From contig JASANC010004972.1 in assembly GCA_030248135.1 (NCBI GenBank), forward strand, positions 1-64,000: a DNA stretch of 64,000 bases. The letters are read 5' to 3'. A program made the translations under genes and the position numbers. Origin of the DNA: Theristus sp. LFF4_11. Lineage: Eukaryota > Nematoda > Chromadorea > Monhysterida > Xyalidae. Of the stretch, positions 38,903 through 49,652 are shown in pieces. How positions within the stretch are numbered: position 1 is the stretch's first letter; each line of letters begins with the position of its first letter. The notes under the pieces are model-generated. The model saw only the letters and a program-made list of their open reading frames with translations. It was not told where the DNA came from and ran no database searches.

Positions 38903-41542
38903 ATGAACTTCTGCCATCGACCGACGACCGCGGTGCACTGGCTTGCCGTCGCGATCAACCGACACCCATCGCTGAAGCATCTACTGTTGATCGGCTGTTT
39001 AGTCGTGTACACGCTAGCGGGCGCTGCGCTCTTCTACGCGATCGAAGCGCCGGACGCGGAGCGGAGACGGGCGAAACGAACGATGATCGGCATGGAGAGC
39101 AGACAACGATTGGCGGCGCAGATTCTGAATGTCACTGGTGAGTGCGAAAGTCGTTGTTGACACAGTCCTGCTCGGAATACAGCATCAATCAGTCCTGCAC
39201 AGAACCCAAAACTGTTTATTGATAAACAGCAGGAAACTCCGATAAACCGTATGAACGACAGGTGGCACCTTGCTTGTAGATACATAGTGACAAACAAACA
39301 CACAGGCACAGCAGCTCGCTGTCATCGTTGAGCGTGTGCGTTTGTGTGTCACTTCGATGTGTGCAACGTTATTGTGTCACAATGCACTGTCTTCAGACAA
39401 GGACTTCAGAAATTGTATGCGATTTTCTTCACATGTTCGTTTCTGCAGTAATTGTGGAAAATTGTACAAATAAACGCACATGCCTGAAAATATGACACCC
39501 GTGCCGGTGTGTTTGTCTGTCTCAGATACGGCGTCGGAAAGTGATGTGAAAATCAGCCAGCCCACTATATCCTCTACACGCAGAGCCATTATCAGCTGAC
39601 GATTCAGAGAGAGACAGACTTTTTTAATAAAAACACTTTCGTTCTCAGGCAGTTGTACAACGAATCATAAGTGTGACGTGTCAATGATCGAACGCACCAA
39701 GGAGGCACTGGCCGGCTACGAACGCCAGATCGTGCGAAGTCAACCGACCATCAGCGAAGTTGGTGCACACACAAGATTTCATTTGGTTGATAATAATAAA
39801 GCTGCAGAAGTGGGACCGGGGATCATAACGAGTCCTTGCTTGTTACAGACCAAAGAGGCCCGGCGCTGCTTTTGCTGATGAAACACGAATTTTTTTTAAT
39901 TTCTGAAAAGTAATTTCACAGCTTTTGTGTTTCAAAGGTCCTGGACCGCTGGGATTACGCGGACGCGGTATTTTACGCGATCGCCCTCTACACGACGGTC
40001 GGCTACGGTACGGTCGTTTGTTACACGTTCGAGGGCCGTGTGCTCACGATCATCTATTCCGGTCGGTGTGGTTGATATGTTTTCACAAAACGTACTCCTT
40101 CCTGGTCAAACTGGCTTGCTTTTCTTTTTTTCTGGTTTTCTTTCCGAAATATACACTGGCGGCCAAAAATGTTGGAATGCTGCGCGCGTGTGTGCGGTGT
40201 ATTGTGCGCGTGTTGCATCAGCCGTACAAACGCTATTATCAGAATTTAAGGGTTCACGGGACACTTTTCGACCAACGTTGCCCATAAATTATTATAATAG
40301 CGTTTGTACGACTGATGCAACACACGCGCAATACGCAGCACACACGCGCGCAGCGTTCCCACCTTTTTTTGGCCGCCACTGTAATAGCATCCGAACTCTG
40401 AAAGACACCGATAAAGCTCCGATCACTGCTACACCCCTGGGACAAAGCTGAGCTTAGGAGCGGTTCGTTTTTTCTGCCGAGGGCATTGGCCGACGGGACA
40501 CATAGCCACCCGGCGCCCGTACATTCCACACCAAACCAGTGGCTTTTGAGCGTTACCTTCTGGTTTCGGAAACGGTGGGGGAGCTACACAAAAACCACCT
40601 TTTCAGATTTCCAATTGTTTTTGCAATTGAAAAAATCAAACATTTCCAGCATTCGGCATTCCACTGATGTTGGTCGTACTGCAAGACGTCGGCGGCATCA
40701 TATTCACCGCGTTACAGTGCGTCTTCGCACAACTGTCGCGTGTGCGTCGTTGCCTGCGCCGTTGCAGATTGAAACGAATCGTGCCGCAAAAAATCGACAA
40801 CTCAAACGGCCCTTATTCCAACAGCAACAATACTGACTTCAATTCACCAGCCGTGATCAGCGGTCACTTGTCCACCGATTGCACCAAATCCGACAGCGGT
40901 CTCGAAAGCGGTCACCATAATGCGACCGCCGTCGCGAAGGTGCCCGTCTCGTTCACGGTGCTGTTTGTGATCGCGTACTGGCTCGCGGTCACCGCCGGCC
41001 TTTGGGCGATCGGCGACGGTCTGAATTATTTCGAGACCCTGTACTTTTGTTTCATCTCGCTCTCGACCATTGGACTCGGCGACATTATGCCGCGGCGACA
41101 GTTGAACCTGACCTGTTCGATGGTGTTCCTCGTTGGAATGTCATTGTTCGCCGTGATGAACAGCGCGATCTACGACGAAATGCAGGCACAATGGACGAAC
41201 ACGGTCGGCGGTAACAACGACGGTGACACGAATGATGGCCGCAATAGCTCGGCTCGAACGTCGGCGGGCGGAAGCGAGGGGCACGCCGGTAGTACAACTG
41301 TCGCCAATGGAGCATTGAGCACAGGGACACGACAGGTTGGCGTGCAAACGGGCGACGACCGCATTGTTGTGACCGTGGTGCCCGCTGCTCGGAAACGGTC
41401 ACCGCGACCGCGAAATACCGCCGCGGGCACCGTTGCCGTGCGACGCGCGATGCTCGGCATTTTTCCGACCCTTTGGACTGCGACGTCTCCGAGATCGTCG
41501 GTTGCGTTTGCGTCGAGGCCGGGACGTCGACTGTCGTTGTAA
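38903..41542 (+). CDS. Two-pore-domain potassium channel (TWK/K2P), 4 exons, 453 aa
   Basis: Exons 38903-39137, 39649-39758, 39938-40061 and 40650-41542 join in phase. The 453-residue product has full K2P architecture: M1 (about 26-48), an extracellular cap region with Cys, pore 1 with selectivity filter TTVGYG (134-139), M2 starting AFGIPLMLVVL (157 on), a basic and Asn-rich linker, M3 (about 256-276), pore 2 with STIGLGD (filter 296-301), M4 (about 311-330), and a roughly 120-residue Gly/Arg/Thr-rich cytoplasmic tail. K2P dimers carry background K+ leak in the plasma membrane. The order and spacing of both filters leave little doubt. The exon 2 donor used is GTTGGT; the nearby GTGCAC would break phase. 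Intron 3 carries a palindromic MITE. Exact subfamily is not assigned. Confidence 0.93.
40154..40381. mobile_element. 228-bp palindromic MITE, Tc1/mariner-like
   Basis: The inverted ends CACTGGCGGCCAAAAA and TTTTTTGGCCGCCACTG are flanked by TA. Long arms pair almost throughout (for example GCGCGTGTTGCATCAG with its complement), with a loop around 40250. It sits in K2P intron 3. The end sequence is like that of many Tc1-type elements. Confidence 0.85.
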
Positions 41543-42181
41543 TGTGTTTGTGGTCTTGTTTTTCTTTCTGAAAATTGGAGTCAAGATGGGAAGTGACCGA
41601 ACAATTTCATCAGTGAAACATCTGGAATCCATCGTTTATTGTTGTTTTGTTTTCCACCGGACTTTTTTGGTGTCGATTTTGGACGGTTTCACTCTGGGGT
41701 GTACTTTATGTTTCGGATTTACTGACTTCTAGGCATTTTGGTATTGCCCATTTTTGGCGTATCGTTTAAAACCAATAGAATAATACTGTGAAAATCAGAT
41801 GTTTTTGAGACCTCTTGGTATGGCATAACGAATAAAACAAAACACACTGACCATACAGAACACTAGTGTCAAATTCAATTGTATATCAATCAGTGTGTTG
41901 AAATTAGCGAAGGATGGAATGATAAAATTTAGCGATGTTTGAAACCAAGAAATCATCATAATCACTTGTACATTTTCAGCATTTTGCGTGTACAATCGAA
42001 CTCTAAATTATGGGAAATCAGCTGATTGGTTGGAATTACGGTGTGTATGCTTTCTGTGCAAACCAAAGTCCGAACCCACAGCAATGTCTGCACAGAAACA
42101 TGCATACTGTAATCCCAATCAATCAGCTGACTCACTATAATTTAGAGTTCGACTGTGCAATGTGCGTTTTCTCCACAAAAT
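41543..42181. other. Convergent 3' spacer of K2P and F-box genes
   Basis: AATAAA at 41831 may serve the K2P transcript. A 163-bp MITE (41993-42155) lies 26 bp beyond the F-box stop codon. Confidence 0.5.
41993..42155. mobile_element. 163-bp palindromic MITE, CAGTCGAACTC family
   Basis: The ends CAATCGAACTCTAAATTATG and CATAATTTAGAG-type complement (right tip GAGTTCGACTG) face each other, with subterminal ATCAGCTGATTGG. The inner halves TGCTTTCTGTGCA and TGCACAGAAAC also mirror. It lies just past the F-box gene stop, so within its probable 3' untranslated region. Confidence 0.85.
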
Positions 42182-45100
42182 TCATGCCAGCTTCAGCGTG
42201 ATTTGCTTCAACTTTGGCAATTGTTGCCACAGATTACTGGCCAGCTGACGTTCGGAAATTGGTGCCTGAGGAAAAAACACTGTTTTTGACAGTCTCGGTC
42301 TGAATCCGTTTGCACCAGTTTTGTGCCATTAAAAAATCACAGCAAAAAAATCGGAAAGCGTCTGAGTAATTTTTTTATGTAAGACCAGGTTTCATGTGAT
42401 CTTTGCCGATTTAATGTTGCACACAAAAAGACGCACTCGAGATTACATCAGCTGAAGGAAAAAATGCACGGTAACGTCTAACAAAGAACCTGACACAATC
42501 ATTGTATACATGAAATTTAAAGAAGTGCATTTTTTTCAATCTCACTTTTCTGTAACATCGTCGCGTCGACCGGTCAAGGATGCGACTGAATTCATCGTCA
42601 GTATCGTCGTTCGTTTCGTTTCGGCGCTTTTCGCTCGTGTCTTGATCGGAGCCGATCAGCCAGACCTTGCCAAAGGACATGTTTTTATTTGTAACACAAA
42701 GTACAGAGCTGATTGGTTGGTATGTTTTCTGTCGTAGTGGACAGACTCCGCCTCCACAGTAATAGCCTGTACAGCAAGCATGCCGAACGTACGCAAGTTC
42801 GACAGTACTCATTCAAAACTACAGTATCCCAAAAAACGACGACCGCGTTTTGAGACCCACGAACCGGACTGGCGATGGTGACACGCGTCACGTTCGGACA
42901 GAGCGTGGCCAGCACACTGAGAGCGGCACGGTCGAGCAGACAGCGGTGCACGAGCAGCACGTCGCATCGTGGCAGGTCACTCGCGAACATCGCCTGCTCA
43001 TGACACGCAACGGTGGGAAAACGGGTCCGTCACCACTATTGTTGAATTCAACTACTGTATGGAAAGGCGTGTTGGAACGTGTGTTTGACAGGCTCCAAAA
43101 AATATCAACATCCATACCAAAAATTTACGTGCTGCTTTGCTTTGCTTTTTTTCTGCAATTTTTAAAAATTGTGGAACAGCTTTTGGCATGAAATGGCATT
43201 TTTAACGCCGCCTGACGGTGAACACTTGCCGCCATGTGCTGAACACTCATCACGGAGACTTTCGATTGTTCACCAGTTTAGTTTTATGGCTTGTCTTCCG
43301 AAGATTGTTTTCAAAACGTTTATAGGCTGCATCACGCTGGTCAAAACCATCTAGAAAACTTAAAAAAATCCAAATCCAGCCAGTCGGCTCAGTTTCTTAA
43401 GACAATTACGAAATTCCAACCAGCAAGCCATGTGCAGAGAGACGCAGCGGCCGTGTGCTGGTGCCAGCGAGCGTCAGCCGCGAGACGCATTGACCCGGTT
43501 GGAATTCGTTCGTCGTCGTTAGTTTCTGAATGACAAAATTTCAATTTTTCAATCGGACACGCTGATTGCTTGCGTTGTGTCAGTGTAGCCAATCAGCGCA
43601 AGCCCATTCAACACAATGTGACACCGTCTTTCACGTTCCATATTACGGTTCATTCTGTGTCTCTGCGCACCTTTTTCATTAGTGGTAGTAGCCATATAAA
43701 AGAAACCCGGACGTCTCAGAAACGCCAGCTGGTGTTTGCGTACCTGGACGTTCATCTGCAACTGTGTGCCCGTCTGTATGATGACGTCATTTTCCTCGTC
43801 ACTGTCGTCATCGCTCCATTCCGAGCTCAGCAAACGTCGCGTGTCAGCGAGAACGTCAAAATGCGTCATTTGCTGCCAGGTCTGCAATTCACCGTTTGAT
43901 TTGCTCCCGAAACTCTTTTTTTCATGTTTCTATGGGTTTGTGCTGGTGGCCGGGCGCGCTGGCCGGTCAATAGCAACTAAGAGAAACAGTCAACCAGCCA
44001 ACCATTCGGAAGTACGCTCATTTTCTCGGGTTATATTTCGTAACGTGCTTGACCCTCTAAATGAGTTGAATCAAAGAAAAACTCATCGAAACAAAACATA
44101 CAAAAAAAAACGGAAACCAAAAAACGCCAAAAACCGAACCAATCGACTGGCGGCGTTCAACGTGCGACACACGGCACGCAACGACAGGCGGTCTTCGAAG
44201 TTCAAATGGTCGACGATTTGACAGAGCACCGTCATTGGGAGGCGGACGAGCGACGATGCTGATTGGCTGCGCCGCTGGGCGGCGGCGTCCTCGACTCCGC
44301 CCACCACTGACGACGACGACGGTGACGCCTCCTGGCGGACGCGTTTCATGGCGGCGACGCGTCGAGAGGATCTCTGTGTGGAACGTTTTTGGGGGTTTGC
44401 ACTTTGTATAAATTGAGCAGACAAATTCAAATACAATGTACCGTATTACCTCTAATAAACCCCTCAGCGACTTCTGGGGGTGGGGGTTTATTTGGTGGGG
44501 GGGGGGGTTATTTACAAACAAATTCTAGGGGTGGGGGTTTGTTGAAAAATGGCAAAAATACCTTGCATGGCAGGCAAGAAAGTCGCAGAAACTTCTACTT
44601 TTCACAGAGATTTCCTTTTGTAACAGCCTTTTGTAATGAAATTACCACTAACTCATCCCTTTGGGGCCTTTGGTAGCACAATTTCACCAATGTCACTGCA
44701 TTCAGCCACTGAATTCGCTAGGTATGTGTTTCAAACAGGTTTCTAATAAACCCCCATGCGGGTTTATTTGGGGGGGGGATTATTTGGAAACTTGTCGAGA
44801 GGTGGGGGTTTTTTTGGGGGGGGGTTTAATTTGGGGGGGGGGTTAATAGAGGTAATACGGTATTTAAATTTTATTTTCTGGCAGTCACGTGGATGGGGAA
44901 AACGAGCTGAACGTTTAGTTGCCGAGAGATTTGCGTGCGTGAATGAAAAGTTGTGCACCTCTTGTATTCAGTCAGGATGCTCAATGATGAGCAATCGGGG
45001 TGCAAACGGCACCAGGCGTAAAGGCACTTCTTCCTTTCTTTACCAGTCTCAGGTTTTCGCGAGTCTTCTAAAATCACCAAGTCAACTCGCCCGGACTTGA

Positions 45101-45266
45101 AATGCAGCCGATCATCAACTAATCAGTCAATCAATCATACCGTTTTCTGTTGTTGACGTCGACCGCGCGTTGTCGCCGTTGACTGCACTGCTTGGTGTTT
45201 CCTGTTGTTTTGCGGCGTTTCTTTCGCGGGCTCAGTGGGACTACTATTGCTACTGCCAGGCATCAT
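42182..45266 (-). CDS. F-box protein (6 exons, 276 aa)
   Basis: Exons on the minus strand: 45266-45141, 44373-44140, 43881-43744, 42993-42865, 42665-42546, 42265-42182, all joined in phase 0. Residues about 87-120 form an F-box (LPMTVLCQIVDHLNFEDRLS then LRAVCRTLNAASRL), the Skp1-binding motif of SCF ubiquitin ligases. After it come an acidic stretch (SDDDSDEEND), a segment resembling a leucine-rich repeat (LSVLATLCPNVTRVTIASP), and a short C-terminal exon ending KQITLKLA. The substrate-binding part is therefore small. The first exon (42 residues, Ser/Gln/Arg-rich, donor GTATGA) is less certain. Without it translation would start at 44349 and give 226 residues. Its intron carries a transposon at 44439. 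Exon 4 to 5 uses a CAAG acceptor. Confidence 0.8.
42696..42815. mobile_element. Diverged CAGTCGAACTC-family MITE fragment
   Basis: It shows AGCTGATTGGTTGG, a central GACTCCGCCTCCACAG and a right end CAAGTTCGACAGTA, matching the family in order but more decayed. It lies in the F-box gene intron 42666-42864. Confidence 0.6.
44439..44862 (+). mobile_element. Non-autonomous DNA transposon, CCGTATTACC family, copy 3
   Basis: It has the same inverted ends and core as the 10.97-kb and 11.52-kb copies (GGGGCCTTTGGTAGCACAAT, GAATTCGC, GTTTCAAACAGGTTT) and G-rich subterminal tracts. It lies in the first intron of the F-box gene, or just upstream if the short start is right. Confidence 0.85.
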
Positions 45267-47124
45267 GATGACAAGGGCAGTAGCTTTTTCAGAAGTGTTC
45301 TTCTTTGCTGGCGAGAACGGACAAATGATGGAAATTTCAGTTTGTTTTTTTGTGGTGAAAAACAGGAATGAAGTGATTTGGAATCGTTGTTTGATCGCGT
45401 TTTTGTAGAAAAAAACCACTTTGACAGCGTTATGGCTCGTTTTTTGTTCCGTCCGGCGTCAGTGGCTTTTTCAAGAAATGGGGGAACTACACAGCCGATT
45501 CGTTCCACAGTTCTCGCAACATTTTTTACGTGGCGTTTTGGTTTTACGCAACCATACAATGTATCACGTCACATTTTCGGCAATCGTCACTTTTTATCCT
45601 TTACACAACACATTTTACATTACAAATCAACAAATCAACCAATTTGTATGGTGGTTCTGCATTTCGGCCTGGCCAACATCATATGCAGAGGGGGGTGGCC
45701 TCATCAGCGATGTGCCCTTCTTGAACCACTTAAGTCGAAAAAACTTTGAATGCTTATTAAACCAAGATTTTGTTAAGCCACTAATTTCCAATGGTACATG
45801 TACAACGAACGACCAATAGCCACAAAACCTTTTGTGTTATGAAAACCGGGTCGCCGTCAAAACATCGACTTCTTGAAGCACATTTTTCAAAATGAATGAT
45901 TGTGCATTCGTGTCAGCCTCTCTTGTTTACGTTCGGAGAGAACAATGGTGTGCAACAGTTCGCAGTTTTGCACAAAAACATTAGTGTCCGCAGAAAGACA
46001 CAAAACACTTTTTGTTTATCATTGCGTTTTTTTCCGCTAAATGCCGAATGAAACTTCAGAAAGAATAACAGCAACAAAAAGTATCTCAAGTTCAGCAGCT
46101 TTCAGCGAATGATTTGAGAAAAGCGTCACCGTCTTTTTTCGTTGATTTTTTACCCGTGTTCAATGTTGTTATTCATGTAGTTTTCATTTATACCTCTAAT
46201 AAATGCCATCAAGCGTAAAATCATGTATCGATTTTGCTTACCGTCTGATCAGTGCGCAACCACAAGACGCACATTGAAAGGCATGTACATACATGATACA
46301 TGAATGGATGCAACATCCAGAACATAATATAAACATGTTCAGGAATGAAATTGCACAACGACCCCCGAAAGAGAACATCGCCACAGCAGTGATATTGCAC
46401 TTGTGTTTTCCTGAACGATGAAAGTTTTTGTTGAAAAAAGACCCACAGCTAGTAAACATTAAACACGTCTTCCACATTCTGTATTTTACAACCTAATAAT
46501 ACTTGCCTCTCATCACAGAGCTAAGAAAATTTCATTTTTGAATTCTTACTTTCTGAAACTCATTTTCATCGTTTCAATCTGTCTGTACGCCCAGAAAATG
46601 AAAGAATAAATCCCATTTTCTGAATTTATTCAAAATATATTCATATGGCTGTTACATGTACATGGGGAACGTCGCGGTTGCATTTGACCTGACCTTAAAG
46701 TGCATACATAGCCAGCATGCACTTTTGCGCAAAACCAGGCAGCGAGTGCAAAATCAGCGTTTGCCACGTATAGATTTTATATTTGAATAATATTTTGCAA
46801 CGCGTTTGCATGTTCTTACTTTCATGTTGATCTGTGCATGTCTTGTCATCGGCCTGTAATGTTTTACTTTTATTTTAACGTTTTTCTCTCTGGATATTTC
46901 TGCGAATTTTTTTTTTAATTTTTCTTTAACTGGCCTTTTTTCTCTATGCTATACTAGCTGAACTCATTAGCTTGATTCGAGTCAACGTTGTACAAGCATA
47001 CTTTTTTTGATTTCAGATACACCGAAAAGCCCTTTTGATAGCGTTTTTTATTATTCAGAAACAATAATCGCATAATTTTCGTTTGTTTCGGAATTCTAAC
47101 AATTAAAAATAAAACAACGGCAGC
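45267..47124. other. Spacer between F-box gene and TXNDC12
   Basis: Two overlapping plus frames of 123 and 132 codons (45378-45819) have no motif, and their composition resembles spacer. No other feature is supported. Confidence 0.5.
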
Positions 47125-48925
47125 ATGCTTCGAGGCGCTGCACTATTTGCAGTGTTTGCACTGGTGGTGACGGCGACTGCAGAAGAAGAAGAGGATCTCT
47201 CAAGGGGTAGATTTTTGAAAACTTTTCTCTTCCTTTTTTCAAAATTGTTTGGTTTTTTTATTTTAGCATCGAAGTACAGTTTGGCTGAATAAATAAGGCA
47301 GTTTTTGTATCCTCCATGAAGGCGGGAATAACTGCAGACCAGGAGTTGTCTTTTTCAAGAATGCCAAGCTAATTCCCAATAGCGAGTACAAGAGAAAAAG
47401 AATAAACAGAATAAGTTCGAAGAATCAATTCAATTAAAAAACACGTTAAATTTGACACACAATTTGGTTTCTGATTTTTCTTTCATTCAAATTTCGCGCG
47501 CTCCTTGCACCCTGGAAAAAGCTGCCATGTTTTTACTCGGCCATGCCGTAGTATTCTGAATAATATGGTAGATCAAGCAATCCAGCATCTAAATTTCTTT
47601 AGTTTTCTTTTTGATTTCCAGGTTTCGGCGACTTAAACTGGGTCAGCTGGGATACGGCACGTGATCTCGCAAAACTCCAACAGAAACCAGTGCTGGTGCT
47701 CATTCATAAATCATGGTGCGGCGCTTGCAAAGGTCAGATCATATGTTTTGTTCATTCCATTGTTGAAAGCTGAATTTTTACATCTTCTGTGAATGCCAAT
47801 TGAGTGGATACGAGTGTGATATTGTATCTTTTTTGTTTCTTGCGACCTAATGCGATTGACGCGGCAATTCACGATATTGCCCAAATGTTTTGTTATGCCG
47901 TAACTTTAGCCACGTTTTTTACCGTAACGTTTTTATGCCGTTATCCCATTTTCAGCGTTGAAATCGAAATTCACGCAAAAAACGGCCTTAATACAAATGA
48001 AAAAGCTCGCAAAGCATTTCATCATGACGAATACGGAAGACGACGAGGAGCCGTGGGAGGATGAATTTCGGCCGGACGGAAAATATATTCCGAGAATTAT
48101 TTTCTTGGGTAAGATTTTTTACGTTATGTAAATTTGGGTTTCTGAACGTTTTTTTAATTTCATTCAAATTTCGCGCCCTTCTTGCACCTTGAAAAAAGCT
48201 GCCATGTTTACTCGACCATTCCGTACCGTATTTCAGGGTTGCCTTTATTTTGAGTTCGTCTTGAGACACCACATCATCTTACTGCACTGCCTTAACTGAA
48301 TCGTCAAGGGAAATAACTAACAGGAAAACAAAAAAACATAAAAACTAACATAAAACAGGAAAATCCAAAAAAGCGGAAATTAAAAAAACCATATAAAAAG
48401 TGATTGATTTGATTCTGTCTCAGTGGTCGACCAGGATGATGTCCGTAAATTTCTCTGTGGATATAAAAACGTTCGCCAGTCAGATACCAACAATTGAAAA
48501 AACAAATTTCAGTCAAAAACAGTCAAGTCAGAACTTGTGGCAAAAAACAGTAAGACCACAGAAAAAAAATCAGAAACCCACAAAAAACCATCATTTTTTA
48601 ATTCTCAGACCCGGAGGGCAACGCGATGGACATCCAGAACGAGAAGGCCGAGTACGCCGGCTACAAGTACTACTACACGAATCCGGCGCAGGTGATGCAG
48701 TCGATGCGAAAGGTGCTCGGTATCCTCGGGCATCCGGACGGCGATCCGCAGCCGAAAAAGGAGCAACAGGAACAAAAATCAGCAGAATCCACTGAAGAGA
48801 AAACGGAAACAACAACGAAAGACGATGATGAGAAAAAGGAAACCGCAAAAGATGAAAAGCCACAACCGCCGGCGGAGCCGCCAGCAAAGCCGCCGTCATC
48901 GAAACCACCGAAAGACGACCTATGA
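47125..48925 (+). CDS. TXNDC12: ER thioredoxin-like protein, TXNDC12/ERp18 family (4 exons, 220 aa)
   Basis: Exons 47125-47206, 47622-47732, 47956-48108 and 48609-48925 join in phase 1 each time. A signal peptide (LRGAALFAVFALVVTATA) precedes GFGDLNW. The thioredoxin fold then has the redox motif KSWCGAC (Cys60, Cys63), then TEDDEEP, DGKYIPRIIFLD and the helix YYYTNPAQVMQSMRKVLG, all diagnostic of TXNDC12/AGR proteins. These act in the ER lumen as small disulfide oxidoreductases. Compared with the usual roughly 170 residues, this one carries an extra Lys/Glu/Pro-rich C-terminal extension of about 50 residues ending KDDL, in the position of the EDEL/KDEL retrieval signal. The gene converges with FAAH on the other strand. 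Confidence 0.94.
47455..47553 (+). repeat. Direct repeat in TXNDC12 intron 1
   Basis: About 95 bp shared with 48128-48225 in intron 3, including TTTCATTCAAATTTCGCGC and AAAAAGCTGCCATGTTT, in the same orientation with modest divergence. Confidence 0.8.
48128..48225 (+). repeat. Direct repeat in TXNDC12 intron 3
   Basis: Partner of 47455-47553. It shares TTTCATTCAAATTTCGCGC, CTTGCACC and AAAAAAGCTGCCATGTTT. Confidence 0.8.
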
Positions 48926-49652
48926 GCCGTGTTTTCGGTTGTTTCCTTCTGTTTGCCAGATGTGTATTTATGAACAACACACCGCTCAAAAACTCACTCA
49001 ATTGACCCGCCGTCGGTATCATTCCTATTCCTGCAACGTTTTTTCTGTGCATTTTCTTTCGAGAAAACGATATTATCATTTTTTGTTCGTTTTTTCTTGA
49101 ACGTGCCTTTTTCCGTTTCAGTGCGATTTCTTCTTTGGAGAGATTTTTTCTCTGTTGTTGTTCTCAGAAACGCTTCGTACCAAAACGCGTGTAGTGCACT
49201 CAAAACTGTTTTTTTGGTTTTCCCGTTTTTATTGGTTGTTTGATAAATGAACATTTTGACCAGACTGTGCTGGAAAATTGGAAATTTAAGAAACAATATT
49301 TGCCAAGCAAAAAAATAAAAAAAAACAATATTTTTTACTTGAAAATTTTGACGTCCACAGAACGTCTCGTTCAAGCATTATAATCTTGGTCAGGAACACA
49401 AACATCAAATCACAACCACAAAAAGTAACTGTCATGCTAATGTAAAAAAGGTAAAAAAACGGAACACTCGTAAATTTCAATATACTGCTTTCTCATGGGG
49501 CGGGCGATCAAATCAGACTCGGTAAAACGCCGTCAAAGCAAATCCTTGAGAAATAGGTTAGGGTTAAGCGAGGAAAAAAGGGTCTGGCCGACGGAATCTA
49601 GGTTTAACCTAATGCGTTTGGCTTAAGCGAGCAAAAGCGGGTCTGCATTGAC
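48926..49652. other. Convergent 3' spacer of TXNDC12 and FAAH
   Basis: AATAAA at 49314 (plus) and at about 49228 (minus, seen as TTTATT) suggest overlapping 3' ends. A near-direct repeat GCTTAAGCGA/GGTTAAGCGA with GGGTCTG occurs twice at 49560-49645. Confidence 0.5.

Noticed and set aside
45378..45819. Two overlapping plus frames of 123 and 132 codons
   Set aside because: They overlap in different frames, neither has a recognisable domain, and base composition resembles spacer.
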